Source of the DNA: Verrucomicrobiota bacterium
GTDB taxonomy: Bacteria > Verrucomicrobiota > Verrucomicrobiia > Limisphaerales > Pedosphaeraceae
Reading direction: 5' to 3'
DNA length: 64,000 nucleotides
Assembly (NCBI GenBank): GCA_021325145.1
Contig: JAJPHR010000108.1
Location: forward strand, 62,001 to 126,000
Shown: positions 17,535 through 26,754 of the stretch, in pieces
Numbering within the stretch: the first letter of the stretch is position 1
How the letters are laid out: every line of letters starts with the position of its first letter
The notes under the pieces: generated by a model
The model's database searches: none
Seen by the model: the letters and a program-made list of their open reading frames with translations, nothing else
Told to the model about the DNA's origin: nothing
Translations under genes and position numbers: made by a program

Positions 17535-18509
17535 ATGCGCTCAAAAGCGTTAACCATGCGCGCAGCGGTGGTGGAAGCTCCCGGTTGTGCCCGCATCGTC
17601 CCGGTAAATATTCCAGAACCAGGCGAGGGCTCCGTGCGCGTGCGGTTGGAAGGCTGCGGCGTTTGCGGCTCCAATCTGCCGCCCTGGGAAGGACGCTCCT
17701 GGTTTAAGTACCCCCTGGCCCCAGGCGAGCTTGGCCATGAGGGCTGGGGCCGCGTCGATGCCACGGGACCAAAAACCGATGGATTCAAAATCGGCGAACG
17801 CGTCGCCTTCCTTTCATATCGCGCCTACGCCGAATATGACGTTGCGCGCGCGGAGGATGTCATTCGCCTGCCATCGGCAATTGAAGATCAACCTTTCCCC
17901 GGCGAACCACTCGGCTGCGCCATGAATGTTTTCAACCGTTCGGACATCCAGCCGGGACAAACCGTGGCGATCGTTGGCATCGGCTTTCTTGGGGCCGTGC
18001 TCACGTCCCTGGCCGCCCGCGCCGGCGCAAAGGTCATCGCCATTTCCCGCCGACCCTTCGCCCTCGCCATGGCCCAGGAACTGGGCGCGACGGAAACGAT
18101 CCCGCTCGAGGACTACAAATATATCATTGATCGCGTCCGGAACCTGACGAATGGCCGCGGCTGCGAGCGGGTCATCGAAGCCGTCGGCCAACAACTGCCC
18201 CTGGCGCTGGCTTCGGAGCTGACTGCTGAGCGCGGCCGATTGATCATCGCCGGTTATCACCAGGACGGCCTGCGGGAAGTGAATCTGCAACTCTGGAACT
18301 GGCGCGGACTGGATGTAATCAACGCGCACGAACGGGATTCCCGCACTTATTTGGCCGGCATGCAGGCGGCGGTGGCCGCGGTGGCGGATGGCCGGCTCAA
18401 TCCCGCGCCGCTTTATACGCACCGATTCCCTCTCGAACAGATTGGCGACGCTCTCAACTCCATGCGGAACCGTCCGGACAAGTTTTTGAAAGCGCTGATT
18501 ATATTATGA
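17535..18509 (+). CDS. Zinc-type medium-chain dehydrogenase (alcohol/polyol dehydrogenase family)
   Basis: Oxidoreductase of the MDR family, 324 aa from ATG 17535 (ATG 17556 is also possible). The catalytic zinc region reads GCGVCGSNLPPW, with the later GELGHEGWGRV supplying the His-Glu of the GHE motif; the structural zinc cysteine lobe seems to be missing. The Rossmann motif is VAIVGIGFLGAVLTSLAAR, followed by VIAISRRPF. This layout fits sorbitol/threonine-dehydrogenase-like enzymes, including polyol and scyllo/myo-inositol dehydrogenases. It is followed by a Gfo/Idh oxidoreductase (4-bp overlap), so the pair may oxidise and reduce one sugar or cyclitol position. Confidence 0.87.
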   Translation: MRSKALTMRAAVVEAPGCARIVPVNIPEPGEGSVRVRLEGCGVCGSNLPPWEGRSWFKYPLAPGELGHEGWGRVDATGPKTDGFKIGERVAFLSYRAYAEYDVARAEDVIRLPSAIEDQPFPGEPLGCAMNVFNRSDIQPGQTVAIVGIGFLGAVLTSLAARAGAKVIAISRRPFALAMAQELGATETIPLEDYKYIIDRVRNLTNGRGCERVIEAVGQQLPLALASELTAERGRLIIAGYHQDGLREVNLQLWNWRGLDVINAHERDSRTYLAGMQAAVAAVADGRLNPAPLYTHRFPLEQIGDALNSMRNRPDKFLKALIIL

Positions 18510-19549
18510 GCACGATTGCTTCAGCTCCAGTCGCAACCCCAAAACCAGTTTCACGCAAACTGTCAACTCGGCCGCGGCTCGGTTTTCTGGGCGTCGGCTG
18601 GATTGGACGGAAACGAATGGAAGCCGTCGCACAAAGCGGTTTGGCGGACATCGTAGCCATCGTTGATACGTCACGGGATTTGGCGGGCCAAGCTGCCGCC
18701 CAGGTTCCCGACGCAAAGCAACGGGAATCGTTGGACGACCTCCTGGCCACGGGAGTGGACGGCGTGGTTATCGCCACCCCCAACGCGTTGCATGCGGAAC
18801 AAGCCCTCAAGACACTGGAACAAGGAGTGGCCGTGTTCTGCCAAAAGCCGCTGGGTCGCAATGCGGCCGAAACGCGCCGGGTCATTGACGCCGCGCGCGC
18901 GGCGAACCTGCTGCTGGGCGTGGATCTCTCCTATCGGTTTATGACGCAGGTAAAGAAGCTTCGCGAATTGGTCGCGCAGGGCGAGTTGGGGGACGTGTAT
19001 GCGGCGGATCTGATGTTTCACAACGCCTACGGACCGGACAAGTCGTGGTTTTATGACCGGCAACTTTCCGGCGGAGGTTGCGTCATCGACTTGGGCATCC
19101 ACCTCGTTGACCTCGCGCTCTGGATGTTCAATTTCCCAACCGTGACCCGGGTCACGAGCCGGCTCTTCGCCCGGGGCCAGACTCTTCCGCGACGACCCCA
19201 AGCCGTGGAGGACTATGCCCTGGCGAGGCTCGATTTGGCCAGTGGCGGCACGGTGCAACTCGCTTGCTCCTGGAAACTGCCCGCCGGATGCGACGCAATC
19301 ATCTCCGCCGCATTTTACGGCACCAAAGGCGGGGCTTGCTGGCGCAATGTGGACGGTTCGTTTTACAACTTTGTCGTCGAACACTATCGAGGAACGCAGC
19401 GGGAAGTCATCACTCTGCCGGCCGAGGACTGGGGAAGCAAAGCGATCGTCGATTGGACCCGAAGGCTCACCGCTGGCGCTCGTTTTGATCCTGCCATTCA
19501 GGAACTAAACCAGGTCGCCGCCACTCTCGATGCCATTTATCAATCGTAG
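18506..19549 (+). CDS. Gfo/Idh/MocA-family oxidoreductase
   Basis: NAD(P)-dependent sugar or cyclitol dehydrogenase of 347 aa. The N-terminal Rossmann segment is LGFLGVGWIGRKRMEAV, preceded by about 25 variable residues. VDGVVIATPNALHAEQALK and CQKPLGRNAAETRR carry the family's conserved Lys of the (E)KP motif, here QKP. The C-terminal domain has GGGCVIDLGIHLVDLALW with the usual Asp and His. Family members include myo-inositol 2-dehydrogenase and glucose-fructose oxidoreductase, which fits a cassette next to an inositol-phosphate synthase. The start overlaps the preceding stop by 4 bp. Confidence 0.9.
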   Translation: MSTIASAPVATPKPVSRKLSTRPRLGFLGVGWIGRKRMEAVAQSGLADIVAIVDTSRDLAGQAAAQVPDAKQRESLDDLLATGVDGVVIATPNALHAEQALKTLEQGVAVFCQKPLGRNAAETRRVIDAARAANLLLGVDLSYRFMTQVKKLRELVAQGELGDVYAADLMFHNAYGPDKSWFYDRQLSGGGCVIDLGIHLVDLALWMFNFPTVTRVTSRLFARGQTLPRRPQAVEDYALARLDLASGGTVQLACSWKLPAGCDAIISAAFYGTKGGACWRNVDGSFYNFVVEHYRGTQREVITLPAEDWGSKAIVDWTRRLTAGARFDPAIQELNQVAATLDAIYQS

Positions 19550-19559
19550 AACCTTCCCA

Positions 19560-20693
19560 ATGGAATCACACGCCAGCCAACCTCCCCGCCGCATTTTGAT
19601 GACCGCCGATGCCATCGGTGGCGTGTGGACCTATGCCCTTGAACTCATCCGTGCCTTGGAACCGCACGGCCTGGAATTCACCCTGGCCACGATGGGGTCG
19701 CGGCTGAACCCGGCGCAGACCCGAGAGGCCGGGACGCTTGCGAATCTGGAAATCCGCGAAAGTAATTTCAAACTCGAATGGATGCAGGACCCGTGGAACG
19801 ACGTGGCGCGGGCGGGCGATTGGTTGCTGGAAGTCGCCCAGGAATGCCAGCCGGACCTCATTCACCTCAATGGATACTGTCACGGCGCGTTGCCGTGGCC
19901 CGCGCCGGTATTGATCGTGGCCCATTCGTGCGTGCTCTGCTGGTGGCAGGCAGTCAAAAAAGAAGGGGCGCCTCGAGAGTATGAGCATTACCGGGCGGCC
20001 GTGACGGAAGGAATCCGCGCGGCTGACCTCGTGGTGGCTCCTTCACACGCGATGTTAAGCATGCTGGAGGAACACTATGGTTTCGTGCATGCGAGCGAAG
20101 TCATTTACAACGGCCGCCGACTCGACGCTTTCCGGCCGGGGGCCAAAGAGGACCTGGTGTTCACGGCGGGAAGACTTTGGGACGAGGCGAAAAACTTGAC
20201 TGCTCTCGCCGCAGTGGCGCCGCAATTACCATGGCCGATCCACATCGCGGGAGAAACGGAGCGGCCGGGTGATTCCAAATCGAATCTCAACGGCCTCCAT
20301 GCCCTGGGCCGTCTCTCACCCGAGGAATTGGCGCCCTGGTTTGCCAGGGCCTCGATTTATGCGCTGCCGGCGCGCTATGAACCATTCGGGCTTTCCGCCT
20401 TGGAAGCCGGACTGGCCGGTTGCGCGCTGGTGCTGGGAGACATTGCCAGTCTGCGCGAAATCTGGGATGAGGCGGCGATTTTCGTTTCACCGGATGATCC
20501 CGCCGCTCTCGGCGCCGCCTTGAAACGGCTCATCTCGGATCGCGCTCAACTGAACGACATAGCGCGCCGCGCCCACCGTCGAGCGCTGGAATTCGCGCCC
20601 AAAAAAATGGCCGCGCAGTATCTCACCGCCTACTCCCGGCTCAGCCGCGGGCGCATGTCCGAATCGAAGGAGCTTGTGCCATGCGAATCGTAA
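19560..20693 (+). CDS. Glycosyltransferase family 4 (GT-B)
   Basis: Retaining glycosyltransferase of 377 aa. The acceptor half has ILMTADAIGGVWTYALELIR and a glycine-rich loop. The donor half has LVFTAGRLWDEAKNLTALAA, SPEELAPWFARASIYALPAR and YEPFGLSALEAGLAGCALVL, which carries the E-x7-E nucleotide-sugar motif, followed by DIASLREIWDEAA. I start at ATG 19560, 10 bp after the previous gene; ATG 19530 inside that gene is possible. The stop overlaps the first CgeB-like gene by 13 bp. Being first in a run of five transferases, it may begin glycan assembly. Confidence 0.9.
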   Translation: MESHASQPPRRILMTADAIGGVWTYALELIRALEPHGLEFTLATMGSRLNPAQTREAGTLANLEIRESNFKLEWMQDPWNDVARAGDWLLEVAQECQPDLIHLNGYCHGALPWPAPVLIVAHSCVLCWWQAVKKEGAPREYEHYRAAVTEGIRAADLVVAPSHAMLSMLEEHYGFVHASEVIYNGRRLDAFRPGAKEDLVFTAGRLWDEAKNLTALAAVAPQLPWPIHIAGETERPGDSKSNLNGLHALGRLSPEELAPWFARASIYALPARYEPFGLSALEAGLAGCALVLGDIASLREIWDEAAIFVSPDDPAALGAALKRLISDRAQLNDIARRAHRRALEFAPKKMAAQYLTAYSRLSRGRMSESKELVPCES

Positions 20694-21808
20694 TGTTCTA
20701 TCACAGTGCGCTGTCCGATTGGAACCACGGCAACGCGCATTTTCTGCGCGGCGTGGCCACCGAGCTGTTGTTGCGCGGCCATCAAGTGCTTATTTATGAA
20801 CCGGAGAATTCATGGAGCCTTAAAAATCTCGTCGCCGAACATGGCCGCGCTCCGCTGCATAAGTTTCGCAAAGTCTATCCCGAGTTGAAGATTATCCGTT
20901 ACCGGCTTGCAACGTTGGATTTATACGAGACTTTGGATTTGGCCGGGCTGGTGATCGTCCATGAATGGAATGACCCCGGCCTGGTCAAGCGTATCGGTGA
21001 ACACCGCGCCGCAGAGGGCGGGTATCGGCTGTTGTTTCACGACACGCACCATCGAATGGTCACCTCTCCGCAGGACATGGCGGCTTACGAGCTTGGCAAC
21101 TATGATGGCGTGCTCGCCTATGGACGGGTGTTGCAGGAACTGTATCAGGAAAGTGGCCGGGTCCGCCGCGCCTGGACGTGGCATGAGGCTGCCGATGCCC
21201 GCGTTTTCTTTCCGCGCCCTGATTTGCCCGCGGAAGGTGATTTGATATGGATCGGCAATTGGGGCGACGGCGAGCGCACGGAGGAGATCAGCGAGTTTTT
21301 GATTGAACCGGTCAAGGCCCTGGCCTTGCGCGCGCGTTTTCACGGCGTTCGTTATCCGGATGCCGCCCGGGAAGCGTTGGCGCAGGCAGGCATCGAATAC
21401 GCCGGCTGGCTGCCAAACTTTGACGTGCCGGCGGCGTTCGGGCAGTTCAAGGTCACCGTGCATGTTCCGCGCCGGCCCTACGTCAAGGCGTTGCCCGGCA
21501 TCCCAACCATTCGCGTCTTTGAAGCGCTGGCTTGCGGCATCCCGCTCATCTGCTCGCCTTGGGATGATGTGGAAGAACTGTTCAAGTCCGGCCGGGATTT
21601 TCTGGTTGCGCGCAATGGACGGGAAATGACCCGCACTCTGAAGGCCGTGCTGCACAATCAGGAGATGGCCCACGAACTGGCACGCCACGGATTGAATACC
21701 ATTCGTTCCCGACACACCTGCGCGCACCGCGTGGATGAACTGCTGGCCATCCATGCCGAACTTATGCAGCCGGCGCAAAAGCTCCCCATCCATGAACACG
21801 CGACTTAA
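20681..21808 (+). CDS. CgeB-like glycosyltransferase 1
   Basis: GT-B protein of 375 aa, first of four related tandem genes. The N-terminus is MRIVMFYHSALSDWNHGNAH followed by FLRGVATELLLRGHQVLIYE. The C-terminus has TVHVPRRPYVKALPGIPTIR, then VFEALACGIPLICSPWDDVEELFKSGRDF, the block resembling the Glyco_trans_1_2 domain of CgeB spore-maturation proteins. AAGGAG lies 8 bases before the ATG. DTHHRMVTS in the middle is specific to this copy. The donor and acceptor are unknown; the shared layout of the four copies suggests successive additions to one acceptor. Confidence 0.82.
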   Translation: MRIVMFYHSALSDWNHGNAHFLRGVATELLLRGHQVLIYEPENSWSLKNLVAEHGRAPLHKFRKVYPELKIIRYRLATLDLYETLDLAGLVIVHEWNDPGLVKRIGEHRAAEGGYRLLFHDTHHRMVTSPQDMAAYELGNYDGVLAYGRVLQELYQESGRVRRAWTWHEAADARVFFPRPDLPAEGDLIWIGNWGDGERTEEISEFLIEPVKALALRARFHGVRYPDAAREALAQAGIEYAGWLPNFDVPAAFGQFKVTVHVPRRPYVKALPGIPTIRVFEALACGIPLICSPWDDVEELFKSGRDFLVARNGREMTRTLKAVLHNQEMAHELARHGLNTIRSRHTCAHRVDELLAIHAELMQPAQKLPIHEHAT

Positions 21809-22886
21809 CATCGCTTTTTTCGGCTCAAGCCTTGTCTCCGCTTATTGGAACGGGGCGGCGACGTACTATCGCGGCCTGGTCCGCGCTCTATACGATCGGG
21901 GACATCGCATCACTTTCCATGAACCCGATGCCTACGAACGACAGCAACATCGGGACATTCCCGATCCGGCGTGGGCGCGGGTGGTGGTTTATGCCGCGCA
22001 CGAAGAGGCTGCTTTGAAAGCCCTGGAGGAAGCGCGAGGCGCTGATTTGGTGATCAAGGCCAGTGGCATCGGCGTGTTGGACGAATTGCTGGAATGCGCG
22101 GTGCTGGATTTGCAAAAGCCGGGGACGCTCGTGGCCTTTTTGGACGTGGACGCTCCCGCAACGCTGGAACGCATTCATAAAAATCCCGCCGATCCCTTTC
22201 GGCCGCTGATCCCGCGTTACGATGTGGTGCTGACCTATGGCGGCGGCAAACCGGTGGTGAAAGCTTACCTGGCGGCGGGCGCGCGACAATGCGTGCCGAT
22301 CTACAATGCTTTGGATCCCCGCACGCATCATCCCGTTCCGAAGGACGAGCGCTTTGCGTCCGATCTGGCCTTTATCGGAAACCGCTTGCCGGACCGGGAG
22401 GCGCGCGTGGAGGAATTCTTCCTCCGGGTGGCCGAACTGCTGCCCGCGCAAAGATTCCTGCTGGGCGGAAACGGCTGGGCGGACAAACCGCGATCAAAAA
22501 ATATTCAGTATGTGGGACATGTTTATACCCGCGACCACAATGCCTTCAACTGCACGCCCCGGGCCGTGCTCAATGTGAACCGGGAAAGCATGGCTCAATA
22601 CGGATTCTCCCCGCCCACGCGCGTGTTCGAAGCGGCGGGTGCGGGCGCTTGCTTGATCACCGACGCGTGGGAAGGCATTGAGTTGTTTCTCGAACCGGGG
22701 CGCGAAGTGCTCGTGGCCGGGAATGGCCGGGAAGTCGCGGAGCATTTATGCGGATTGACGGAGGAGCGGTCACGCACCATCGGTCGCGCGGCGATGCAGC
22801 GCATTCTCGTGGAGCATACTTATGCGCACCGGGCTGCCCAATTGGAAGCGGTGCTGGCCGGAAAACAAAGGGAGGTTGCGGCATGA
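21792..22886 (+). CDS. CgeB-like glycosyltransferase 2
   Basis: Second member of the CgeB-like series, 364 aa from ATG 21792. The start reads LNIAFFGSSLVSAYWNGAAT, then YYRGLVRALYDRGHRITFHE. The middle segment VAFLDVDAPATLERI resembles YDIDTPVTLACL in the next copy and is a good family marker. The C-terminal block is TRVFEAAGAGACLITDAW with EGIELFLEPGREVLVAGNG. The alternative frame to 21735 lies inside the previous gene and lacks the family start. It ends with a 4-bp overlap to the third copy. Confidence 0.85.
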   Translation: MNTRLNIAFFGSSLVSAYWNGAATYYRGLVRALYDRGHRITFHEPDAYERQQHRDIPDPAWARVVVYAAHEEAALKALEEARGADLVIKASGIGVLDELLECAVLDLQKPGTLVAFLDVDAPATLERIHKNPADPFRPLIPRYDVVLTYGGGKPVVKAYLAAGARQCVPIYNALDPRTHHPVPKDERFASDLAFIGNRLPDREARVEEFFLRVAELLPAQRFLLGGNGWADKPRSKNIQYVGHVYTRDHNAFNCTPRAVLNVNRESMAQYGFSPPTRVFEAAGAGACLITDAWEGIELFLEPGREVLVAGNGREVAEHLCGLTEERSRTIGRAAMQRILVEHTYAHRAAQLEAVLAGKQREVAA

Positions 22887-24001
22887 GTTCCGGTCTTTCA
22901 GCCAAGCCGCTCAAGTTCGTCATTCTTGGACTGTCCATCACCTCATCCTGGGGGAACGGGCACGCCACCACCTACCGGGGTTTGGTGCGCGGGCTTGCGG
23001 CGCGGGGCCACGAAGTGTTGTTCCTGGAACGCAACTTGAAATGGTACGCCGCAAACCGCGATCTGCCCAAACCGCCGTATGGCCGCACCTGCCTGTATGC
23101 GAGCCTTGCCCGGCTGAAGCAAAAATTCGCCGACGCTGTGCGCCAGGCGGATTGCGTTATCGTCGGTTCCTACGTTCTCGAAGGCGTAGCCGTGGGCGAG
23201 TGGGTCACGCAAATTGCCGGGGGTGTCACCGCATTTTATGACATTGATACGCCCGTGACGCTGGCGTGTTTGGAACGAGGCGATCTTGATTACCTTACCC
23301 GCGCCCTCATTCCGCGCTACCAACTCTATCTTTCGTTTACCGGCGGACCAACGCTGACGCGCCTGGAACGCGAATATGGGGCGCCGAGGGCTCGCGCCCT
23401 GTATTGCTCGGTTGATCCGTCACTGTATTACCCGCAACCCGGTGAAACGAAATGGGATCTGGGCTACATGGGCACCTATAGCGAGGACCGGCAGCCGGCG
23501 CTCGAGCGCCTGTTGCTCGAACCGGCGCGGCATTGGGCGGCTGGCCGCTTTGTCGTCGCCGGCCCGCAATTCCCCCGGCAGGTCAAATGGCCGCGCAACG
23601 TCAGGCGCATCGTCCATTTGTCCCCCGCCAGGCATCGCGCATTCTACAATGCGCAGAGGTTCACGTTGAATCTCACGCGCAGCCGCATGATCGAAGCGGG
23701 CTACTCGCCCAGCGTGCGGCTCTTCGAGGCGGCGGCTTGCGGCACGCCCATCATCAGCGATCATTGGGAGGGGATGGACCAATTTTTGAAGCCGGAAGAG
23801 GAAATTCTCATCGCACGTTCGGGCAAGCAGGCCTTGAAATATTTGCGCAGCGTCCCCGAATCGGAGCGCCGTCTGCTCGGCGAGCGGGCGCGGGCGCGCG
23901 TGCTGGCCGAGCACACGGCGGAGGATCGAGCGGCGCAACTTGAACATTATGTGCGGGAAGCGCTTCGCAGCCGGCGGCCGGGGCTGGAGGAGGCGCCATG
24001 A
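22883..24001 (+). CDS. CgeB-like glycosyltransferase 3
   Basis: Third copy, 372 aa. ATG 22883 has GGGAGG upstream and overlaps the previous stop by 4 bp. The start has SITSSWGNGHATTYRGLVRG and ARGHEVLFLERNLKWYAANR. The central motif is TAFYDIDTPVTLACLERGD, then LIPRYQLYLSFTGGPTLTRL. The C-terminal donor block has SVRLFEAAACGTPIISDHW and EGMDQFLKPEEEILIARSG. It is closest to copy 4, with SSWGNGHAT, YDxDTPVTL and LSFTGG shared, so these two look like the most recent duplication. Confidence 0.87.
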   Translation: MSSGLSAKPLKFVILGLSITSSWGNGHATTYRGLVRGLAARGHEVLFLERNLKWYAANRDLPKPPYGRTCLYASLARLKQKFADAVRQADCVIVGSYVLEGVAVGEWVTQIAGGVTAFYDIDTPVTLACLERGDLDYLTRALIPRYQLYLSFTGGPTLTRLEREYGAPRARALYCSVDPSLYYPQPGETKWDLGYMGTYSEDRQPALERLLLEPARHWAAGRFVVAGPQFPRQVKWPRNVRRIVHLSPARHRAFYNAQRFTLNLTRSRMIEAGYSPSVRLFEAAACGTPIISDHWEGMDQFLKPEEEILIARSGKQALKYLRSVPESERRLLGERARARVLAEHTAEDRAAQLEHYVREALRSRRPGLEEAP

Positions 24002-25095
24002 AACTCGTGATTTTTGGCCTGACCATGAGTTCCTCGTGGGGGAACGGGCATGCCACACTTTGGCGGGGGTTGTGCCGCGCGCTGGTCCGGCGTGGGCACC
24101 AGGTCGTTTTTTTCGAACACAATGTTCCTTACTATGCCGCGCACCGCGATCTCGTGGAGCTTCCCGGCATGCAGTTGCAGCTTTACACGGATTGGGCCGA
24201 GATCCTGCCGCTGGCCCGGAATCAACTGGCGGATGCCGACGTGGGCATGGTGACTTCCTACTGCCCGGACGGCATCCTGGCTTCCGAACTGGTGCTCGCC
24301 TCGCACGCGCGGCTGCGCGTCTTTTATGATCTTGACACACCTGTCACCCTTGAATGCCTGCGCGCCGGCAAGCCCATTGACTACATCGGCTCGCGCGGGC
24401 TGGGTGATTTTGACCTGGTGTTGAGCTATACGGGCGGCAGCGCGCTGGTGGAATTAAAGACGCGCCTGGGAGCCCGCCAGGTTGCGCCGCTCTACGGCAG
24501 CGTCGATCCCGAAAGCCACCGGCCCGCGCGCCCGATCGACGCTTATCGCGCGGACATTTCCTATCTGGGAACCTACGCCGAGGACCGGCAGGAAGCGTTG
24601 GAAACCCTGTTCATCGAAGCGGCGCGGCGTTCGCCACGCAGCCGGTTTTTGATCGCCGGAGCGCTTTATCCGGAGAATTTTCCCTGGATGGAAAATATTT
24701 CCTTTGTCCGGCACCTTTCACCCGCGGAACATTCGGGTTTTTATTGTTCGTCCCGGCTGACCTTGAATGTGACCCGCGCGAGCATGGCGAGAATGGGATA
24801 TTGCCCATCGGGCCGTCTGTTCGAAGCCGCTGCGTGTGGCACGCCTCTGCTCAGCGATTGGTGGGAGGGGCTGGACGAATTCTTTGAACCTGGCTCCGAA
24901 ATCATCGTGGGCCGCCGGACGGAAGACGCGCTTGCCGCCCTGGCATTGCCGCTGGATGAATTGGCGAAAATTGCCCGTGCCGCCCGGGAGCGCGCGCTGG
25001 CGGAACATACAGCGGAGCGCCGCGTTGATGACCTGGAGGCGGCGTTGAACGCGGCGCTGACAGCGCGAACAGAAAACCAGTTGATGGAGGTTTGA
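23998..25095 (+). CDS. CgeB-like glycosyltransferase 4
   Basis: Fourth copy, 365 aa. GGAGGAGGCGCC precedes the ATG, which overlaps the previous stop by 4 bp. Family features are TMSSSWGNGHATLWRGLCRA, VFYDLDTPVTLECLRAG, LVLSYTGGSALVELKTRLGA and the C-terminal GRLFEAAACGTPLLSDWW with EGLDEFFEPGSEIIVGRR. Because it ends directly before a nucleotidyltransferase gene, it may use the sugar nucleotide made there; this is inference from order only. Confidence 0.87.
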   Translation: MKLVIFGLTMSSSWGNGHATLWRGLCRALVRRGHQVVFFEHNVPYYAAHRDLVELPGMQLQLYTDWAEILPLARNQLADADVGMVTSYCPDGILASELVLASHARLRVFYDLDTPVTLECLRAGKPIDYIGSRGLGDFDLVLSYTGGSALVELKTRLGARQVAPLYGSVDPESHRPARPIDAYRADISYLGTYAEDRQEALETLFIEAARRSPRSRFLIAGALYPENFPWMENISFVRHLSPAEHSGFYCSSRLTLNVTRASMARMGYCPSGRLFEAAACGTPLLSDWWEGLDEFFEPGSEIIVGRRTEDALAALALPLDELAKIARAARERALAEHTAERRVDDLEAALNAALTARTENQLMEV

Positions 25096-25100
25096 TTATT

Positions 25101-25934
25101 ATGTGGGGAATTATTCCCGCTGCCGGAGCGGGCAGCCGAATCCAGCCGCTCGCTTTTTCCAAGGAACTGCTGCCCGTGGGCAGCCGCCTCGACGGCGCGA
25201 CCGAAAGGCCGCGCGCCGTCAGCGAGTACCTGGTCGAACGCATGTTGATCGGCGGGGTGAAAAAGTTATGTTTCGTCATTTCCCACGGCAAATCGGACAT
25301 CCTGGAATATTACGGCGGCAAGATTGGTCCGGCGGATATTGCCTACGTCGTACAAGCGCGGCCGGCGGGGCTTTGTGATGCCATTTTCCGCGCTCTGCCG
25401 CTGGTGCCTTTGAGTGAGACTGTCGCCATTGGCCTGCCGGACACAATCTGGTTTCCGGAGGACGGCCTTTGCCGGTTGCCTGACGATGTCCTTTCCTTTT
25501 TGCTTTTCCCGGTAAAGGAAGCCAGGTTTTTCGACGCGGTGGTGACCGACAACGGTGGCCGCGTGAAGGAAATCCAAGTCAAGGACTCTCACGCCAGTTC
25601 GTCATGGATTTGGGGCGCGTTCAAGATGCCAGGCCGGGTGCTGCATGAGCTCCATCAGCTTTGGCGTGACCGCAACCAGCGCGATGAGTACATGGGCACG
25701 CTCGTTAATGCCTATCTTGCCGAAGGCGGCAACGCCCGCGGCGTCCGCGCCGGAGAAGCCTACGTGGACGTGGGAACTTTGAATGGCTATCGCGAAGCCA
25801 TCAAACTGCTCGCCGTGCAACCGCCGGATGGGCGCGCCATTTTGCGCAAACGGATTTCTCCGCGCCGCGCCTGCCGCTCCTCCATCGCGGGCAGCAAAGC
25901 CGCGAGCCCGAATTCAAGGAGCACTGGAAAATGA
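25101..25934 (+). CDS. Sugar-phosphate nucleotidyltransferase
   Basis: Member of the NTP_transferase family (RmlA/GalU-like), 277 aa, making an NDP-sugar from a sugar phosphate and NTP. The nucleotide-binding start GIIPAAGAGSRIQPLAFSKE contains the G-x-G-x-R signature and the later Lys. VSEYLVERMLIGGVKKLCFV, AIGLPDTIWFPEDG and EAYVDVGTLNGYREAIKLL match the family's metal and sugar sites. I chose ATG 25101, with GGAGG 10 bases upstream, over a TTG at 25092. Beside an inositol-phosphate synthase it could conceivably activate inositol-phosphate, but glucose-1-phosphate is the default guess. Confidence 0.87.
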   Translation: MWGIIPAAGAGSRIQPLAFSKELLPVGSRLDGATERPRAVSEYLVERMLIGGVKKLCFVISHGKSDILEYYGGKIGPADIAYVVQARPAGLCDAIFRALPLVPLSETVAIGLPDTIWFPEDGLCRLPDDVLSFLLFPVKEARFFDAVVTDNGGRVKEIQVKDSHASSSWIWGAFKMPGRVLHELHQLWRDRNQRDEYMGTLVNAYLAEGGNARGVRAGEAYVDVGTLNGYREAIKLLAVQPPDGRAILRKRISPRRACRSSIAGSKAASPNSRSTGK

Positions 25935-26689
25935 CCCGCTTCCCCGCCATCCAGCCCCGCTTGAGCAGCGACGAAATTCAGCAACGCGTGCGCGAGTTGG
26001 GCGACTGGTTTCATAATCTCGACTTGAACGGCGTCAAAACCGCGCCGAATCATTTTCTCGGAGATTATCCCCGTCTCAAATGGGAAATCTTCGCTGACGC
26101 CGTGCCCCGGGATCTTCAAGGAAAGTCCGTGCTGGATATCGGTTGCAATGCCGGCTTCTATTCCATCGAGATGAAGCGGCGCGGCGCGGCGCGCGTCATG
26201 GGGGTTGATTCCGATCCCCGTTATCTCGCGCAAGCACGTTTTGCCGCCGAGGTGTGCGGGGTGGATATCGAATGGCGCGAACTCTCGGTTTACGATCTGG
26301 CCCAGCTCGGCGAGAAGTTCGATGTGGTTCTCTTCATGGGCGTGCTGTATCACCTGCGACATCCGTTGCTTGCGTTGGACCTGATTCACGAGCATGTCGC
26401 TCGGGATTTGCTGGTTTTTCAATCCATGCAGCGCGGCAGTGAGACGGTGGAGGCAATCGCGGAGGATTACCCTTTTCAGGAGCAGGAAATCTTTGAACGC
26501 CCGTCGTTTCCGCGCCTGTATTTCGTCGAAAAGAAGTACGCCAACGATGAAACGAACTGGTGGATTCCCAATCGCGCCTGCTCCGAAGCGATGCTGCGCA
26601 GCGCGGGCTTTGAAATCCTACAACATCCTGAGTCAGAGGTGTTTATATGCCGCTGGAAGGCTATTCCGTCTCTGGGAGCGGGTGATTGA
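25931..26689 (+). CDS. SAM-dependent methyltransferase (TIGR04290-like)
   Basis: Methyltransferase of 252 aa. AAGGAG precedes the ATG, which overlaps the previous stop by 4 bp. Motif I is SVLDIGCNAGFYSIEMKRRG, the acidic residue at the end of strand 2 is in VMGVDSDPRYLAQA, and VVLFMGVLYHLRHPLLAL follows. The N-terminal RVRELGDWFHNLDLNGVKT and the FLGDYPRLKWE segment resemble the CmoB/wobble-uridine-type group and a family I recall as TIGR04290, often found in carbohydrate loci. It probably methylates the glycoconjugate or its precursor. It ends 65 bp before the ABC exporter. Confidence 0.85.
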   Translation: MTRFPAIQPRLSSDEIQQRVRELGDWFHNLDLNGVKTAPNHFLGDYPRLKWEIFADAVPRDLQGKSVLDIGCNAGFYSIEMKRRGAARVMGVDSDPRYLAQARFAAEVCGVDIEWRELSVYDLAQLGEKFDVVLFMGVLYHLRHPLLALDLIHEHVARDLLVFQSMQRGSETVEAIAEDYPFQEQEIFERPSFPRLYFVEKKYANDETNWWIPNRACSEAMLRSAGFEILQHPESEVFICRWKAIPSLGAGD

Positions 26690-26754
26690 GTCAGGCAGCC
26701 GGTATTTTTCCCAATATCGAACGGCAACAGATTGCCGTCAGTCAATAATGTCTG

